A stretch of DNA of 64,000 nucleotides from Halanaerobium saccharolyticum. GTDB taxonomy: Bacteria; Bacillota; Halanaerobiia; Halanaerobiales; Halanaerobiaceae. Within the stretch, counting starts at the first letter, position 1, and the number at the start of each line of letters is the position of its first letter. Position numbers and translations under genes: made by a program. Below are positions 1-8,336 of the stretch, piece after piece. Below the pieces are notes generated by a model. It was not told the origin of the DNA. It saw nothing but the letters and a program-made list of their open reading frames with translations, and searched no databases. The stretch covers positions 62,001 through 126,000 of the forward strand of contig NZ_QLME01000003.1 in the NCBI RefSeq assembly GCF_003259895.1, given 5' to 3'.

Positions 1-170
1 TTGAAGATTTTTTAGCACAAAGAAACAAATTTGCTCAAAAAATAAAAATTAAGTATTTTAGACCGAGTAGAGCCGGTGAAAGTATCTATTTAAATGAAAT
101 AGATGATAATAGATTTTTGGGATTAGTAGATGATAAAGTTAATTTCGAAATAACCATAAAGGAGAATTAA
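1..170 (+). CDS. C-terminal end of an unidentified protein, possibly hotdog-fold thioesterase
   Basis: An open frame enters from the left edge and stops with TAA at 168-170, leaving about 55 residues. The visible part contains the string KYFRPSRAGESIYL, which resembles the strand that carries 'RPxRxGE' in hotdog-fold acyl thioesterases and dehydratases; this is a weak match from a short piece. The gene ends one base before the bioY start and its last codons supply the bioY ribosome binding site (aaaggag), so the two are almost certainly one operon. A biotin ligase is another option given the neighbour. The function is not established from this fragment. Confidence 0.45.
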   Translation, partial: EDFLAQRNKFAQKIKIKYFRPSRAGESIYLNEIDDNRFLGLVDDKVNFEITIKEN

Positions 171-171
171 A

Positions 172-714
172 ATGTTTAAAAAAATAAGTGTTAAAAATTT
201 GACTTATTCGGCACTGTTTACTGCCTTAATTAGTGTTTTAAGTTATATAACTATACCATTACCATTTAGCCCGGTTCCGATTACAGCTCAGTCGCTGGCT
301 ATTATGGTGGCTGCAGTAATATTATCGACTCAGGAGACAGCACTGGCAATTGGTACTTTTTTATTTTTAGGAATTGCAGGTGTTCCTGTTTTTTCTGGTG
401 GTAGAGCGGGTCTGGGCGTAATATTTGGTCCTTCTGGTGGCTATTTAATTGGATTTTTGATTGGTGGTATAATTATTAGTATCTTAACTAAAAATAAAGA
501 AAATTTCTGGCAGGTTTTAGCAGGGGTTATTATAGGTGGAATTATTGTAATTCACATTCTTGGCTTTATCTGGCTGAGTCAGGCAACCGGGATGGGATTA
601 AAAGAAGCTTTTCTTTCTGGTAGTCTGCCTTTTATACCTGGAGATTTATTTAAAGCAGTACTGGCTGCCTATCTTGGAATTAGAATCAATAAAAGCTTAG
701 GAAATAGGTATTAA
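172..714 (+). CDS. bioY: BioY-family biotin transporter (S component)
   Basis: This 180-residue, very hydrophobic protein with about six membrane segments matches BioY, the substrate-binding membrane subunit of energy-coupling-factor biotin transporters. Family signs are the N-terminal PVPITAQS segment (around residues 35-42) and the glycine-rich loop with GVPVFSGGRAGLG followed by FGPSGGYLIG (around 69-94). The ATG follows an aaaggag site that lies in the end of the upstream gene. It is followed after one base by a thiolase-like gene and then an acyl-CoA-ligase-like gene, as in the Bacillus yhfS-yhfT-yhfU cluster. No ECF ATPase or T subunit is in view, so it would use a shared module or act alone. 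Confidence 0.93.
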   Translation: MFKKISVKNLTYSALFTALISVLSYITIPLPFSPVPITAQSLAIMVAAVILSTQETALAIGTFLFLGIAGVPVFSGGRAGLGVIFGPSGGYLIGFLIGGIIISILTKNKENFWQVLAGVIIGGIIVIHILGFIWLSQATGMGLKEAFLSGSLPFIPGDLFKAVLAAYLGIRINKSLGNRY

Positions 715-715
715 A

Positions 716-1879
716 ATGAAAAAAGTTTATATTTTAGGTGGTTTAAGGACAGCAATTGGGAAAACAGGCGGTCATTTTAAAAAAATGCTGCCAGAAGATT
801 TAACTGCTGAAGTTCTTAATGCTTTACTAGAAAAATATAAGCTGGAAGCTGCTGATATTAATCAAGTTATTCTGGGAAATGCTGTTGGCCCTGGTGGCAA
901 TATTGCCCGTTTATCACTTCTAAAGGCTGGCTGGCCGCTTTCTATTCCAGCTACGACTATTGATTTTCAGTGTGGTTCAGCTTTAAGTTCAATTAATATG
1001 GCAGCAGCCTTAATAAAGTCAGGTCAGTCTGAAATCATAGTTGCCGGAGGTCTGGAAAGCACCAGTCTTGAAATAAAGAAGAAATTGAATAAAAATGATC
1101 CTCGATTTCAAGAAAAAAGTGATTTTCTAGAAAGAGCATTTTTTTCGCCTGCAGAAATTGGAGATCCTGATATGGGTATTGGGGCAGAAAATGTCGCTGA
1201 ATTATATGATAATATTAGTAGAGAAGAAATGGACAGGTGGGCAATTAAGAGCCATCAAAAAGCTTTGGAAGCCCAGCAAACTGGGTTATTGGATGATATA
1301 ATACTTTCTGTAAAAAATACTAGAAACGAATTAATTGATAAAGACGAAGGCATAAGAAAAAATATTTCCTATAAGCTCTTAAAAAGATTAAAACCGGTTT
1401 TTAAAAAAGAGGGGAAAATTACAGCTGGTAATTCCTGTTTAACTCATGATGGAGCTGCTGCTGTTGTTTTAGTCTCAGAGGCTTTTTTAAAAGAGAATAA
1501 TTTAAAAGCAGAGGCAGAATTCATTATGGGAAGGGACAGAGGTGTAGATCCTAATCTCTCACCAATGGGGCCAGTTCCAGTTGTGAGAGAGATTCTTGCC
1601 GAAAATAAACTAAACACTTCTAATCTTGACGCTGTAGAAATCAATGAGGCCTTTGCAGTAAAGATACTGGCCTGCAGTCAGGAACTCGGTCTGGATCTTG
1701 CTAAAGTGAATATTTTAGGTGGAGCTCTGGCTTATGGTCATCCATATGGAGCTTCTGGAGCTATAATTTTACTTCATTTATTACAATCTTTAAAAAAGAT
1801 TAATGGTCAATATGGACTGGCAGCTATGGGAGCTGCCGGAGGACAGGGAGTTGGAACATTAATTAAAAAGATTGGTTAA
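716..1879 (+). CDS. Thiolase-family acyltransferase (YhfS-like), second catalytic Cys replaced
   Basis: The 387-residue protein has a full thiolase fold: N-terminal RTAIGK, the nucleophile region FQCGSAL (Cys about 86), NEAFA (around 313), and GGALAYGHPYGASG with the active His near 342. The C-terminal motif that normally reads CxGGGQG reads GAAGGQG here (around 372-378), so the second catalytic cysteine, the general acid/base of biosynthetic thiolases, is glycine. It is wedged between bioY (1 bp upstream) and an acyl-CoA-ligase-like gene (9 bp downstream), suggesting work on an acyl-CoA linked to biotin or its pimelate precursor rather than ordinary acetoacetyl-CoA chemistry. The fold is certain; the reaction is inferred. 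Confidence 0.85.
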   Translation: MKKVYILGGLRTAIGKTGGHFKKMLPEDLTAEVLNALLEKYKLEAADINQVILGNAVGPGGNIARLSLLKAGWPLSIPATTIDFQCGSALSSINMAAALIKSGQSEIIVAGGLESTSLEIKKKLNKNDPRFQEKSDFLERAFFSPAEIGDPDMGIGAENVAELYDNISREEMDRWAIKSHQKALEAQQTGLLDDIILSVKNTRNELIDKDEGIRKNISYKLLKRLKPVFKKEGKITAGNSCLTHDGAAAVVLVSEAFLKENNLKAEAEFIMGRDRGVDPNLSPMGPVPVVREILAENKLNTSNLDAVEINEAFAVKILACSQELGLDLAKVNILGGALAYGHPYGASGAIILLHLLQSLKKINGQYGLAAMGAAGGQGVGTLIKKIG

Positions 1880-1888
1880 GGAGAATTT

Positions 1889-3250
1889 ATGTTAATTTAT
1901 GATAAAGTATTAGAGTCTGCAGAGAAAAATCCAGAAAAAATTGCTTTAATTAATGGAAATCAAAAAATTACTTATCGAGAATTGAGTCTGAAGATCAGAA
2001 GTATTTCTTTAAATTTATCCAAAAAGTTTTCTGCAGGAGATAAATTAATTATCAAGGTAAAAGACCCAATAAAAGCCCTTCTTTATCTGTATGGTGCTGC
2101 TAGAGCTAATCTAATTAGTATTCTAATTGAAGCTGATTTATCAGAGAAGGATGAGAAAAATATAATCAGAAAAGTAAAACCAGTTTCAATAATCGAAAGT
2201 AAGCTGATAACTTTAAACGATGACTTAAAATATATGGTGAAAAATAATGAAGCTGCCAGTCAATTATTAAAACCTAAAAAAGAGGATATATTTTTAGGTG
2301 CTCTCAGTTCTGGTAGTACAGGAAAAATTAAAGTTATCTGGAGAGATCATCAAAGTTGGACATCTGCTTTTGAAATTCAAAAAGAAATATTTTCTTTCAA
2401 TGAAAACAGCAAATTATTAATTACGGGTTCTATAGTTTATACTGGTAATTTAAATAATATCCTACAATTACTTGCTGCTGGTGGAACTGTTGTTTTTCCT
2501 GAGTCAATTTTCCCAAAACACTGGTTAAAGATTATCGAAGATAAAGAAATTAATGCACTTTTTATGGTTCCAGCTCATTACCGCATCTTATTAAAAGAAA
2601 TTACAAAAACTATGAATAAAGTTAAAAGTATTGTAACTGCGGGTTCGAAAATGGATTTAGAAACATTAAAAAAGTTAAAAAAATATTTTCCCGAGGCAGA
2701 AATATGCGAATTTTATGGAGCAAGTGAATTAAGTTATGTTAGCTACGCTTATTATGATCAATTATTAAAAAATAAAGGGACTGTAGGTCGAGCTTTTCCA
2801 GGGGTAGATATTAAAATTAAAAATAAAGAAGTTTGGGTTAAAAGTCCCTATCTTGCGCCTGCCTATCGTCCTGAGGCTTCTGCTAAAGATCTGGGATATT
2901 TTAAAGGGTCTTATCTTTACTTATCAGGTCGGAAGGATAATATTATAAATAAAGCCGGGAATAAGGTGAACCCTTATAAACTTGAATCTGTATTGAAAAG
3001 TAATAAAAAAATTGCCGAGGCAGCTGTAATTACTGCAGATGATTTTTTAAAAGATAAACTTTTAATTGCTGCAATAGTTAAATCCAATCCTGATTTAAAG
3101 ATAAAAGAGGTCTATAAATACTGCCGAGAAAATTTAAAAACTGAATATTTACCAGACAAAATCCATTTTATTAAAGAACTGCCAAAAATGAAAAGCGGAA
3201 AGTTAGACAGAAAAAAGCTTGCTAATAACCTGAAGGAAAAGTATAAATAA
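1889..3250 (+). CDS. AMP-dependent acyl-CoA ligase family protein (YhfT-like)
   Basis: This 453-residue protein belongs to the ANL (adenylate-forming) superfamily. It shows the phosphate-binding loop SSGSTGK (around 139-145), the YGASELSY motif (around 275) corresponding to YGxTE, the hinge region SGRKDNIINKAG (around 345-356), and a C-terminal GKLDRKK containing the usual catalytic lysine. It is shorter than typical 500-560-residue long-chain ligases, like Bacillus YhfT. It is expected to activate a carboxylic acid to acyl-AMP and then a thioester. With bioY and a thiolase relative in the same operon, a biotin-related or pimelate-like substrate is a reasonable guess but not shown. The start has the ribosome site aaggaga. 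Confidence 0.85.
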   Translation: MLIYDKVLESAEKNPEKIALINGNQKITYRELSLKIRSISLNLSKKFSAGDKLIIKVKDPIKALLYLYGAARANLISILIEADLSEKDEKNIIRKVKPVSIIESKLITLNDDLKYMVKNNEAASQLLKPKKEDIFLGALSSGSTGKIKVIWRDHQSWTSAFEIQKEIFSFNENSKLLITGSIVYTGNLNNILQLLAAGGTVVFPESIFPKHWLKIIEDKEINALFMVPAHYRILLKEITKTMNKVKSIVTAGSKMDLETLKKLKKYFPEAEICEFYGASELSYVSYAYYDQLLKNKGTVGRAFPGVDIKIKNKEVWVKSPYLAPAYRPEASAKDLGYFKGSYLYLSGRKDNIINKAGNKVNPYKLESVLKSNKKIAEAAVITADDFLKDKLLIAAIVKSNPDLKIKEVYKYCRENLKTEYLPDKIHFIKELPKMKSGKLDRKKLANNLKEKYK

Positions 3251-3646
3251 TTAATATAGATGAGCTAAAACTTTAGCATTATAATTAAGCTTATCAAATT
3301 TGTTTATGCACTTCTAATCCAGATATTAACAAAGAGAGTTTTGCAAGCTTAAAATTCAAAACTATCACATATTTTAAAAATAAAGAATTGAGCCCAGAAA
3401 AAACAAAATAGAAGTGACTTATTAGCTTTGTTAATAGAACTTAATGAGTAACTAAAATTAACTGTTTCTGTAAATACGATGTTTACAGCCGACTGCAGTG
3501 CAGGAGGCACTGATCAGGAGGGAAAAGCAGCTAATTTTAGTTATGAATTCTAGTTCTTTTTAAAAGATAATTTGGAAAGATATTATGTTTTTTCTGGGCT
3601 CAATTTTATCTTACTAAGAAATTGCTTGATATTTTGAAATTTCAGC
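3251..3646. other. Non-coding stretch downstream of the acyl-CoA ligase gene
   Basis: No credible coding frame was found. The dominant structure is the long fold-back element at 3386-3605, listed separately. The bases between 3251 and 3385 are AT-rich and show no clear terminator for the bioY operon. The strong promoter of the ylxM-ffh operon begins at 3647. Confidence 0.6.
3386..3605. repeat. 220-bp fold-back element with perfect 20-bp terminal inverted repeats
   Basis: The bases at 3386-3405 (AATTGAGCCCAGAAAAAACA) are the exact reverse complement of 3586-3605. Inside, the arms keep pairing imperfectly, including AGAACT against AGTTCT and TAACTAAAATTAnCTG (3448-3463) against CAGnTAATTTTAGTTA (3528-3543). 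The centre carries two small hairpins: CTGTAAA/TTTACAG near 3469-3487 and CAGTGC/GCACTG near 3496-3512. The outermost AATT is its own complement, so it can also be read as a 4-bp direct duplication flanking 16-bp repeats, as in a MITE insertion. A long hairpin RNA is the alternative reading. No coding capacity. Confidence 0.7.
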
Positions 3647-3675
3647 TTGACAAAAGCTCCAAAATATCATATACT
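3647..3675 (+). promoter_or_regulatory. Sigma-A promoter of the ylxM-ffh operon
   Basis: A consensus -35 box TTGACA at 3647-3652 is followed by a 17-bp spacer and TATACT at 3670-3675. It lies about 40 bp ahead of the GTG start of ylxM. Confidence 0.85.
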
Positions 3676-3715
3676 AGCACCTGTGTTAAGTAAATTAACT
3701 TTACAGGTGATTTTT

Positions 3716-4060
3716 GTGCTAAAGAAAACTATTAAAATTACAATGTTGTTTGATTTTTATGGATCTATGCTGACTGAAAAACAGCAGCAGATTATTAAAA
3801 GTTACTTCTATAATGATTTATCTCTGTCGGAGATTGCTGATAATATCGGTATCAGCCGCCAGGGTGTCTATGATCATCTGCATAGAAGTGAGGACAGTCT
3901 AGAAAATTATGAGGCTAAGTTAGGTTTATTAAAGAAGTATAACAGAATTAGAAAAAATATAAATGACTTAGAGAATATGATGGCAGCTAAGGGTATCTTA
4001 GCTGAAGACCAAAATGAAGATTTACGCAAAAAACTGGAATCGATTAAATCGATCCTCTAG
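3716..4060 (+). CDS. ylxM: YlxM-family helix-turn-helix protein
   Basis: The protein is 114 residues from the GTG at 3716, which has the ribosome site caggtga five bases upstream. A longer reading from a TTG at 3647 is untenable because that TTG is the -35 box of the promoter. The family core is visible: LFDFYGSMLTEKQQ near the N-terminus, then a helix-turn-helix LSEIADNIGISRQGVYDHL, then a charged helical tail. YlxM proteins are encoded directly ahead of ffh in Firmicutes and are thought to modulate the signal recognition particle pathway. Here ffh starts 12 bp downstream, so both are surely co-transcribed. Confidence 0.9.
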   Translation: MLKKTIKITMLFDFYGSMLTEKQQQIIKSYFYNDLSLSEIADNIGISRQGVYDHLHRSEDSLENYEAKLGLLKKYNRIRKNINDLENMMAAKGILAEDQNEDLRKKLESIKSIL

Positions 4061-4072
4061 AGGAGGTATATT

Positions 4073-5413
4073 ATGATTTTTTCCAATCTGGCTGAAAAAC
4101 TGCAGGATACCTTTGATAAGTTACGGGGAAAAGGTAAACTTTCAGAAAAAGATGTTAAGGCTGCTTTAAAAGAGGTTAAAATGGCCCTTTTAGAAGCAGA
4201 TGTTAACTATAAAGTTGTAAAAGACTTTATTTCTAAAATTGAAGATAGAGCTGTTGGTAAGGAAGTGATGGAAAGTTTAACTCCCGGCCAGCATGTTATT
4301 AAAATTGTGAACGAAGAAATGCAGGAGCTAATGGGTGGCAGTAAAGAAGATATTGCAATCTCATCTGAACCTCCAACAATTATTATGATGGTGGGACTTC
4401 AGGGTTCCGGTAAGACTACCAGTGCTGGTAAGCTGGCCCGCAAATTATCAAAAGATGGTAAAAATCCACTTTTGGTTGCGGCAGATGTTTATCGTCCGGC
4501 AGCTATTAGACAGCTGCAGGTTCTGGGAGAAAGATTAGACTTACCTGTATTTTCAATGGGAGAAGACAGTGATCCAGTTGATATTGCTAAAGGAAGTATT
4601 AATTATGCTTCTACTCATAACTGTGACACGATTATTCTTGATACAGCAGGACGCCTGCATATTGATCAGGAGATGATGGAAGAACTGGAGTCTATTAAAT
4701 CTGAAGTTGATCCAGATGAAATCCTCTTAGTTGTTGATGCTATGACCGGACAGGATGCTGTTAATGTTGCTAAAAACTTTGATGAGCGTCTTGATATCAA
4801 TGGAATTGTTCTAACCAAAATGGATGGTGATGCCCGTGGTGGTGCTGCTTTATCAATTAAAGCAATCACAGGTAAGCCAATTAAGTTTGCTGGTACAGGA
4901 GAAAAACTTGCCGATTTAGAAACCTTCCATCCAGACCGAATGGCTTCTCGTATTTTAGGGATGGGTGATGTTTTAAGTTTAATCGAAAAGGCAGAAAAAA
5001 GTATTGACAAAGAAAAGGCAAAGGCCCTGGAAGAAAAACTGAGAAAAAATGAATTTACCTTAGAAGATTTTATGGAGCAGATGGAACAGGTAAGAAATAT
5101 GGGACCTATGGAAGATATTTTAGGGATGATACCTGGACTTGGTGGAGCAAAACAGCTTAAAAACATGCAGGTTGATGATAAACAGCTTGATTATATTGAA
5201 GCTATTATTTCTTCTATGACTCCCGAAGAACGAAGAGATCCAGAAGTGATTAATGGTTCCCGCCGCAAAAGAATTGCTCAGGGTAGTGGTACCAGTATTC
5301 AGGAAGTAAATCGTCTGCTAAAGCAGTTCAGGCAGACTAAAAAAATGATGAAACAATTAAACAATGGTAAAATGAAAAAAGGTGGAGGCCTTAATCTACC
5401 ATTTTTCAATTAA
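4073..5413 (+). CDS. ffh: Signal recognition particle GTPase Ffh
   Basis: At 446 residues this is a full-length SRP54/Ffh. The N domain is followed by the GTPase domain with P-loop [15 protein letters not shown] (around 108), the [10 protein letters not shown]3 region (around 187), and [10 protein letters not shown] (around 249). The C-terminal methionine-rich M domain follows from about 300, with the RNA-binding [10 protein letters not shown] segment near 400. It binds SRP RNA and signal sequences and hands nascent chains to FtsY at the membrane. It sits in its usual place between ylxM and rpsP. Confidence 0.98.
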   Translation: MIFSNLAEKLQDTFDKLRGKGKLSEKDVKAALKEVKMALLEADVNYKVVKDFISKIEDRAVGKEVMESLTPGQHVIKIVNEEMQELMGGSKEDIAISSEPPTIIMMVGLQGSGKTTSAGKLARKLSKDGKNPLLVAADVYRPAAIRQLQVLGERLDLPVFSMGEDSDPVDIAKGSINYASTHNCDTIILDTAGRLHIDQEMMEELESIKSEVDPDEILLVVDAMTGQDAVNVAKNFDERLDINGIVLTKMDGDARGGAALSIKAITGKPIKFAGTGEKLADLETFHPDRMASRILGMGDVLSLIEKAEKSIDKEKAKALEEKLRKNEFTLEDFMEQMEQVRNMGPMEDILGMIPGLGGAKQLKNMQVDDKQLDYIEAIISSMTPEERRDPEVINGSRRKRIAQGSGTSIQEVNRLLKQFRQTKKMMKQLNNGKMKKGGGLNLPFFN

Positions 5414-5460
5414 AATAGAATTTACAACATTTATTATCAATGGAGGGAGGTGTTTGATAG

Positions 5461-5724
5461 ATGGCAGTTAAGATTCGTTTAAAAAGAATTGGAAGTAAGC
5501 GTAATGCATCATACAGAGTTATTGTTTCTGATTCAAAGAGAGCTCCTCAGGGCTACTTTGTTGAAGAATTAGGTTTTTATGATCCTACAACTGAGCCAGA
5601 AACATATAATATTGACGAAGAAAAAGCACTCAAGTGGTTAAATAATGGTGCAAAACCTTCAGATACAGTTAAGACTTTATTGAAAAAGTCAGGTGTTATG
5701 GCTAAGTACCACGGTAATGAGTAA
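5461..5724 (+). CDS. rpsP: 30S ribosomal protein S16
   Basis: The 87-residue protein begins MAVKIRLKRIGSK and continues with the S16 signature YRVIVSDSKRAP and GFYDPTTEP. S16 is an early-binding protein of the small subunit. It has an exceptionally strong ribosome site (ggagggagg) and lies 47 bp after ffh and 19 bp before the KH-domain gene, in the standard order. Confidence 0.98.
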   Translation: MAVKIRLKRIGSKRNASYRVIVSDSKRAPQGYFVEELGFYDPTTEPETYNIDEEKALKWLNNGAKPSDTVKTLLKKSGVMAKYHGNE

Positions 5725-5743
5725 TTAAAAGGAGGTTTTCTCC

Positions 5744-5971
5744 ATGGAAGAACTGATAAAATTTATTGCCGAATCTATTGTAGACAATCCTTCTGAAGTT
5801 TCGGTTAATAGAGTTGAAAATAATAATTCTATTACTGTTGAACTTTCTGTTGCAGATGATGATATGGGTAAGGTTATTGGTAAAAGAGGCCGCATTGCAA
5901 AAGCAATTAGAACCGTTGTTAATGCTGCAGCAGCTAAAGAAGGAACAAATGTAAAGGTTGATATTAAATAA
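5744..5971 (+). CDS. khpA: KH-domain RNA-binding protein KhpA (YlqC)
   Basis: This 75-residue protein is a single KH domain with the RNA-binding loop GKRGRI (around 47-52) inside DDMGKVIGKRGRIAKAIR. Members between rpsP and rimM are KhpA (YlqC), which pairs with KhpB/Jag in several Gram-positives to bind RNAs and influence cell elongation. The start has the ribosome site aaaggagg. Confidence 0.95.
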   Translation: MEELIKFIAESIVDNPSEVSVNRVENNNSITVELSVADDDMGKVIGKRGRIAKAIRTVVNAAAAKEGTNVKVDIK

Positions 5972-5992
5972 TTTTTCAGGCTGGTGAAATAA

Positions 5993-6505
5993 TTGAGTGA
6001 TAATTATTTAGAAATTGGAGTAATAACTCGTTTTCAGGGAAATAAGGGTGAGGTTAGAGTTAAAGCCACAACTGATATCCCTGAGCGCTTTTTAGATATT
6101 GATACTGTTTATCTAAAAAGAGATGATGATTTTAAAGAGCTGGAAATTGAATATATTCGATTCCACAAACAATTTATAATAATTAAGTTTTTTGCTGTCA
6201 ATTCTATTGATGAAGCAGAGGAACTTAAAAATTATCAGATCTTAATTGATGAGTCTGAAAAATATTTGCTTCCAGAAGATAACTTTTATGTCAGTGATCT
6301 AATAGACTGTGAGGTTTATTTAGAATCTGGCAAGTATCTGGGAAAATTAATAGATGTAGTTGATACTTCAGGCACAGATATTTTTCTGGTTAAAGGCCAG
6401 GACAAAGAATATATGCTGCCTGCCAGTCGTGAGATGATTCTAAAAATTGATCTTGAAAATCAAAAAATTATTGTAGACCCAATTCCGGGAATCTTAGATC
6501 TTTAG
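5993..6505 (+). CDS. rimM: 16S rRNA processing protein RimM
   Basis: The 170-residue protein has the N-terminal RimM barrel ([21 protein letters not shown]) and a C-terminal PRC barrel starting around residue 95 ([13 protein letters not shown]) and ending with the family's [10 protein letters not shown]. It assists maturation of the 30S head and binds S19. The start is TTG at 5993, with a modest ctggtga site upstream. It stands directly ahead of trmD as in most bacteria. Confidence 0.96.
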   Translation: MSDNYLEIGVITRFQGNKGEVRVKATTDIPERFLDIDTVYLKRDDDFKELEIEYIRFHKQFIIIKFFAVNSIDEAEELKNYQILIDESEKYLLPEDNFYVSDLIDCEVYLESGKYLGKLIDVVDTSGTDIFLVKGQDKEYMLPASREMILKIDLENQKIIVDPIPGILDL

Positions 6506-6516
6506 GAGCTGAATTT

Positions 6517-7269
6517 ATGTTTTTTGATATTTTAACTCTTTTTCCCGAGATGTTTAAGGGACCTTTTAGTGAGAGTATTTTAAAAATAGCCAGAGAAAAA
6601 GATTTGATAGATATTAAAACAGTTAATATTCGCGATTTTGCTGATGATAAACATCATACAACAGATGAACCTCCATATGGTGGAGGCGCTGGGATGGTGA
6701 TGAAGGCTGAACCGATCTTTAAGGCCTGGCAGGATACTCAAAACAAAAGAGGTACTGAATCAAAAACAATTTTGATGAGTCCTCAGGGTGAGGAATTAAC
6801 TCAGGCTTTAGTGAAAGATTTAAGTAAGGAAGAAGGTTTAACAATAATTTGTGGCCGTTATGAAGGTGTGGATGAGCGAGTAAGAGATACTATTGTAGAT
6901 CAGGAAATTTCTATTGGCGATTATGTACTTACCGGTGGAGAATTACCAGCAATGGTGCTTGTTGACTCAATATCCAGACTCTTAAGTGGTGTTTTGGGTG
7001 CTGAAGATTCTTCTAAAAAGGACTCATTTTATAATGGTCTTTTAGAACATCCTCATTATACCAGACCCCAAAAATATAATGGTCTTAAAGTTCCTGATGT
7101 TTTACTTAGCGGTAATCATCAGTTAATTGAACGCTGGCGAAAAAAAGAGTCTTTAAGAAGGACTTTTTTAAGAAGAAAAGATCTGCTGGAAGATAAAAAG
7201 CTTAGTGATCAAGAAAAAGAATTACTTAAAGAAATAAAGCTTGAACTAAAGGGTGAAGTTGATGAGTAA
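6517..7269 (+). CDS. trmD: tRNA (guanine-37-N1) methyltransferase TrmD
   Basis: The 250-residue SPOUT methyltransferase shows the TrmD motifs [10 protein letters not shown] (around 53), [11 protein letters not shown] (around 112) and the knotted SAM site [15 protein letters not shown] (around 132-146). It makes m1G37 next to the anticodon and so prevents frameshifting. Its last codons overlap the next gene's ATG (ATGAGTAA), indicating coupled translation. Confidence 0.98.
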   Translation: MFFDILTLFPEMFKGPFSESILKIAREKDLIDIKTVNIRDFADDKHHTTDEPPYGGGAGMVMKAEPIFKAWQDTQNKRGTESKTILMSPQGEELTQALVKDLSKEEGLTIICGRYEGVDERVRDTIVDQEISIGDYVLTGGELPAMVLVDSISRLLSGVLGAEDSSKKDSFYNGLLEHPHYTRPQKYNGLKVPDVLLSGNHQLIERWRKKESLRRTFLRRKDLLEDKKLSDQEKELLKEIKLELKGEVDE

Positions 7270-7846
7270 AATTGAGGCAGATGTTTATCTTGGATTGGTC
7301 CATAATCCTATCTATAATAAACTGGGCGAAGTTATTACAACAACTGTAACAAATTATGATTTACATGATATAGCAAGAGCTGCAAAAACCTATGATATAA
7401 AAAAATATTATATAATAAACAATTTAAAATCACAACAGGAATTGGTAGAGAGAGTCAGGGATTACTGGACAGGTGGTAGAGGTGCAGATTATGTTTATAA
7501 TCGGCATCAGGCCTTTTCTGTACTTAAAATTGCCTCTGAATTAGAGGAAGTTAAAGCCAGAATAAAGGAAGAAACTGGTCAAGAGCCCCTGTTAATAGCT
7601 ACTGATGCCCGTGAATATCCTAATACTATATCTTATAAAAATATGCGCAGTAAACTGCAGCAAGTTGAGCGTCCCTTTTTGATTATCTATGGAACAGGTT
7701 ATGGATTAACTAAAGAAATGATTGCTGACTGTGATTATATGCTCTCTCCAATCTGGGGTAGAGGAGATTTTAATCATCTATCAGTTAGAAGTGCTGCTTC
7801 GATAATTATGGACCGTTTATTATCTGATCCCTGGTGGGAAGCATAA
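7262..7846 (+). CDS. TrmD-associated SAM-dependent RNA methyltransferase family protein
   Basis: This 194-residue protein resembles the RNA methyltransferase family that sits next to trmD in several phyla (Pfam Methyltrn_RNA_4/PF09936). Visible features are an N-terminal [33 protein letters not shown], and a C-terminal knot-like [16 protein letters not shown] followed by [21 protein letters not shown], close to the SPOUT 'N-L-S-V-x-x-A' pattern. I chose the ATG at 7262, overlapping the trmD stop, because aaagggtga lies six bases before it; a GTG at 7253 would lie inside that site. The RNA target is unknown. Confidence 0.85.
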   Translation: MSKIEADVYLGLVHNPIYNKLGEVITTTVTNYDLHDIARAAKTYDIKKYYIINNLKSQQELVERVRDYWTGGRGADYVYNRHQAFSVLKIASELEEVKARIKEETGQEPLLIATDAREYPNTISYKNMRSKLQQVERPFLIIYGTGYGLTKEMIADCDYMLSPIWGRGDFNHLSVRSAASIIMDRLLSDPWWEA

Positions 7847-7877
7847 ATTTAAATATTTTTTGAGAGGAGGTTTATAG

Positions 7878-8231
7878 ATGAACATTATCAATGAAATAGA
7901 AAAAGAACAAATTCGTGATGATATTCCCGAATTTGCTGTTGGAGATACATTAGATCTTAAAGTTTTAATCTCCGAAGGTGGAAAAGAAAGACTGCAGCCA
8001 TTTAGAGGTGTTGTAATTAGAAGAAATGGTGGTGGCTTAAGCGAAACTTTCACCATTCGTAAGGTTGCTCACGGTGTAGGTGTGGAAAGAACTTTCCCAC
8101 TACATACTTCAAAGTTAGATACAATTACTGTAGTACGCCGTGGTGATGTTAGAAGATCTCGCCTTTATTATCTGCGGGATAGAAGAGGTAAGGCTTCTAG
8201 AATTAAAGAAAAAAGAGAAGAAAGAAAATAA
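7878..8231 (+). CDS. rplS: 50S ribosomal protein L19
   Basis: The 117-residue protein carries the L19 core: [58 protein letters not shown] and the basic C-terminal [17 protein letters not shown]. It helps form the 30S-50S interface. It closes the ylxM-ffh-rplS operon: a clear rho-independent terminator follows 14 bp after the stop. Confidence 0.98.
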   Translation: MNIINEIEKEQIRDDIPEFAVGDTLDLKVLISEGGKERLQPFRGVVIRRNGGGLSETFTIRKVAHGVGVERTFPLHTSKLDTITVVRRGDVRRSRLYYLRDRRGKASRIKEKREERK

Positions 8232-8245
8232 TTATTTGATTCTAA

Positions 8246-8270
8246 GGTGGGGACTTTCTCCACCTTTTTT
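8246..8270 (+). terminator. Rho-independent terminator after rplS
   Basis: An eight-pair stem ggtgggga/tctccacc (one G-U pair, loop ctt) is followed by six T residues. Confidence 0.9.
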
Positions 8271-8336
8271 CAATATTTAAATATATTATTATTTAAATAA
8301 ATATGATTCAGAAAAAAGTTTTGAGGAGTTTTTATA

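Noticed and set aside
3490-3540. SRP RNA (4.5S/scRNA) within the fold-back element next to ffh
   Set aside because: A stretch resembling TCAGG...GGAA...AGCAGC occurs, but the stem closing the GGAA tetraloop is missing, so the invariant helix 8 cannot form.
3647-3715. Longer ylxM reading starting with TTG at 3647
   Set aside because: That TTG is the first half of the TTGACA -35 box of a near-perfect promoter, and the GTG at 3716 has a well-placed ribosome site; bases upstream of about 3682 would not even be transcribed.
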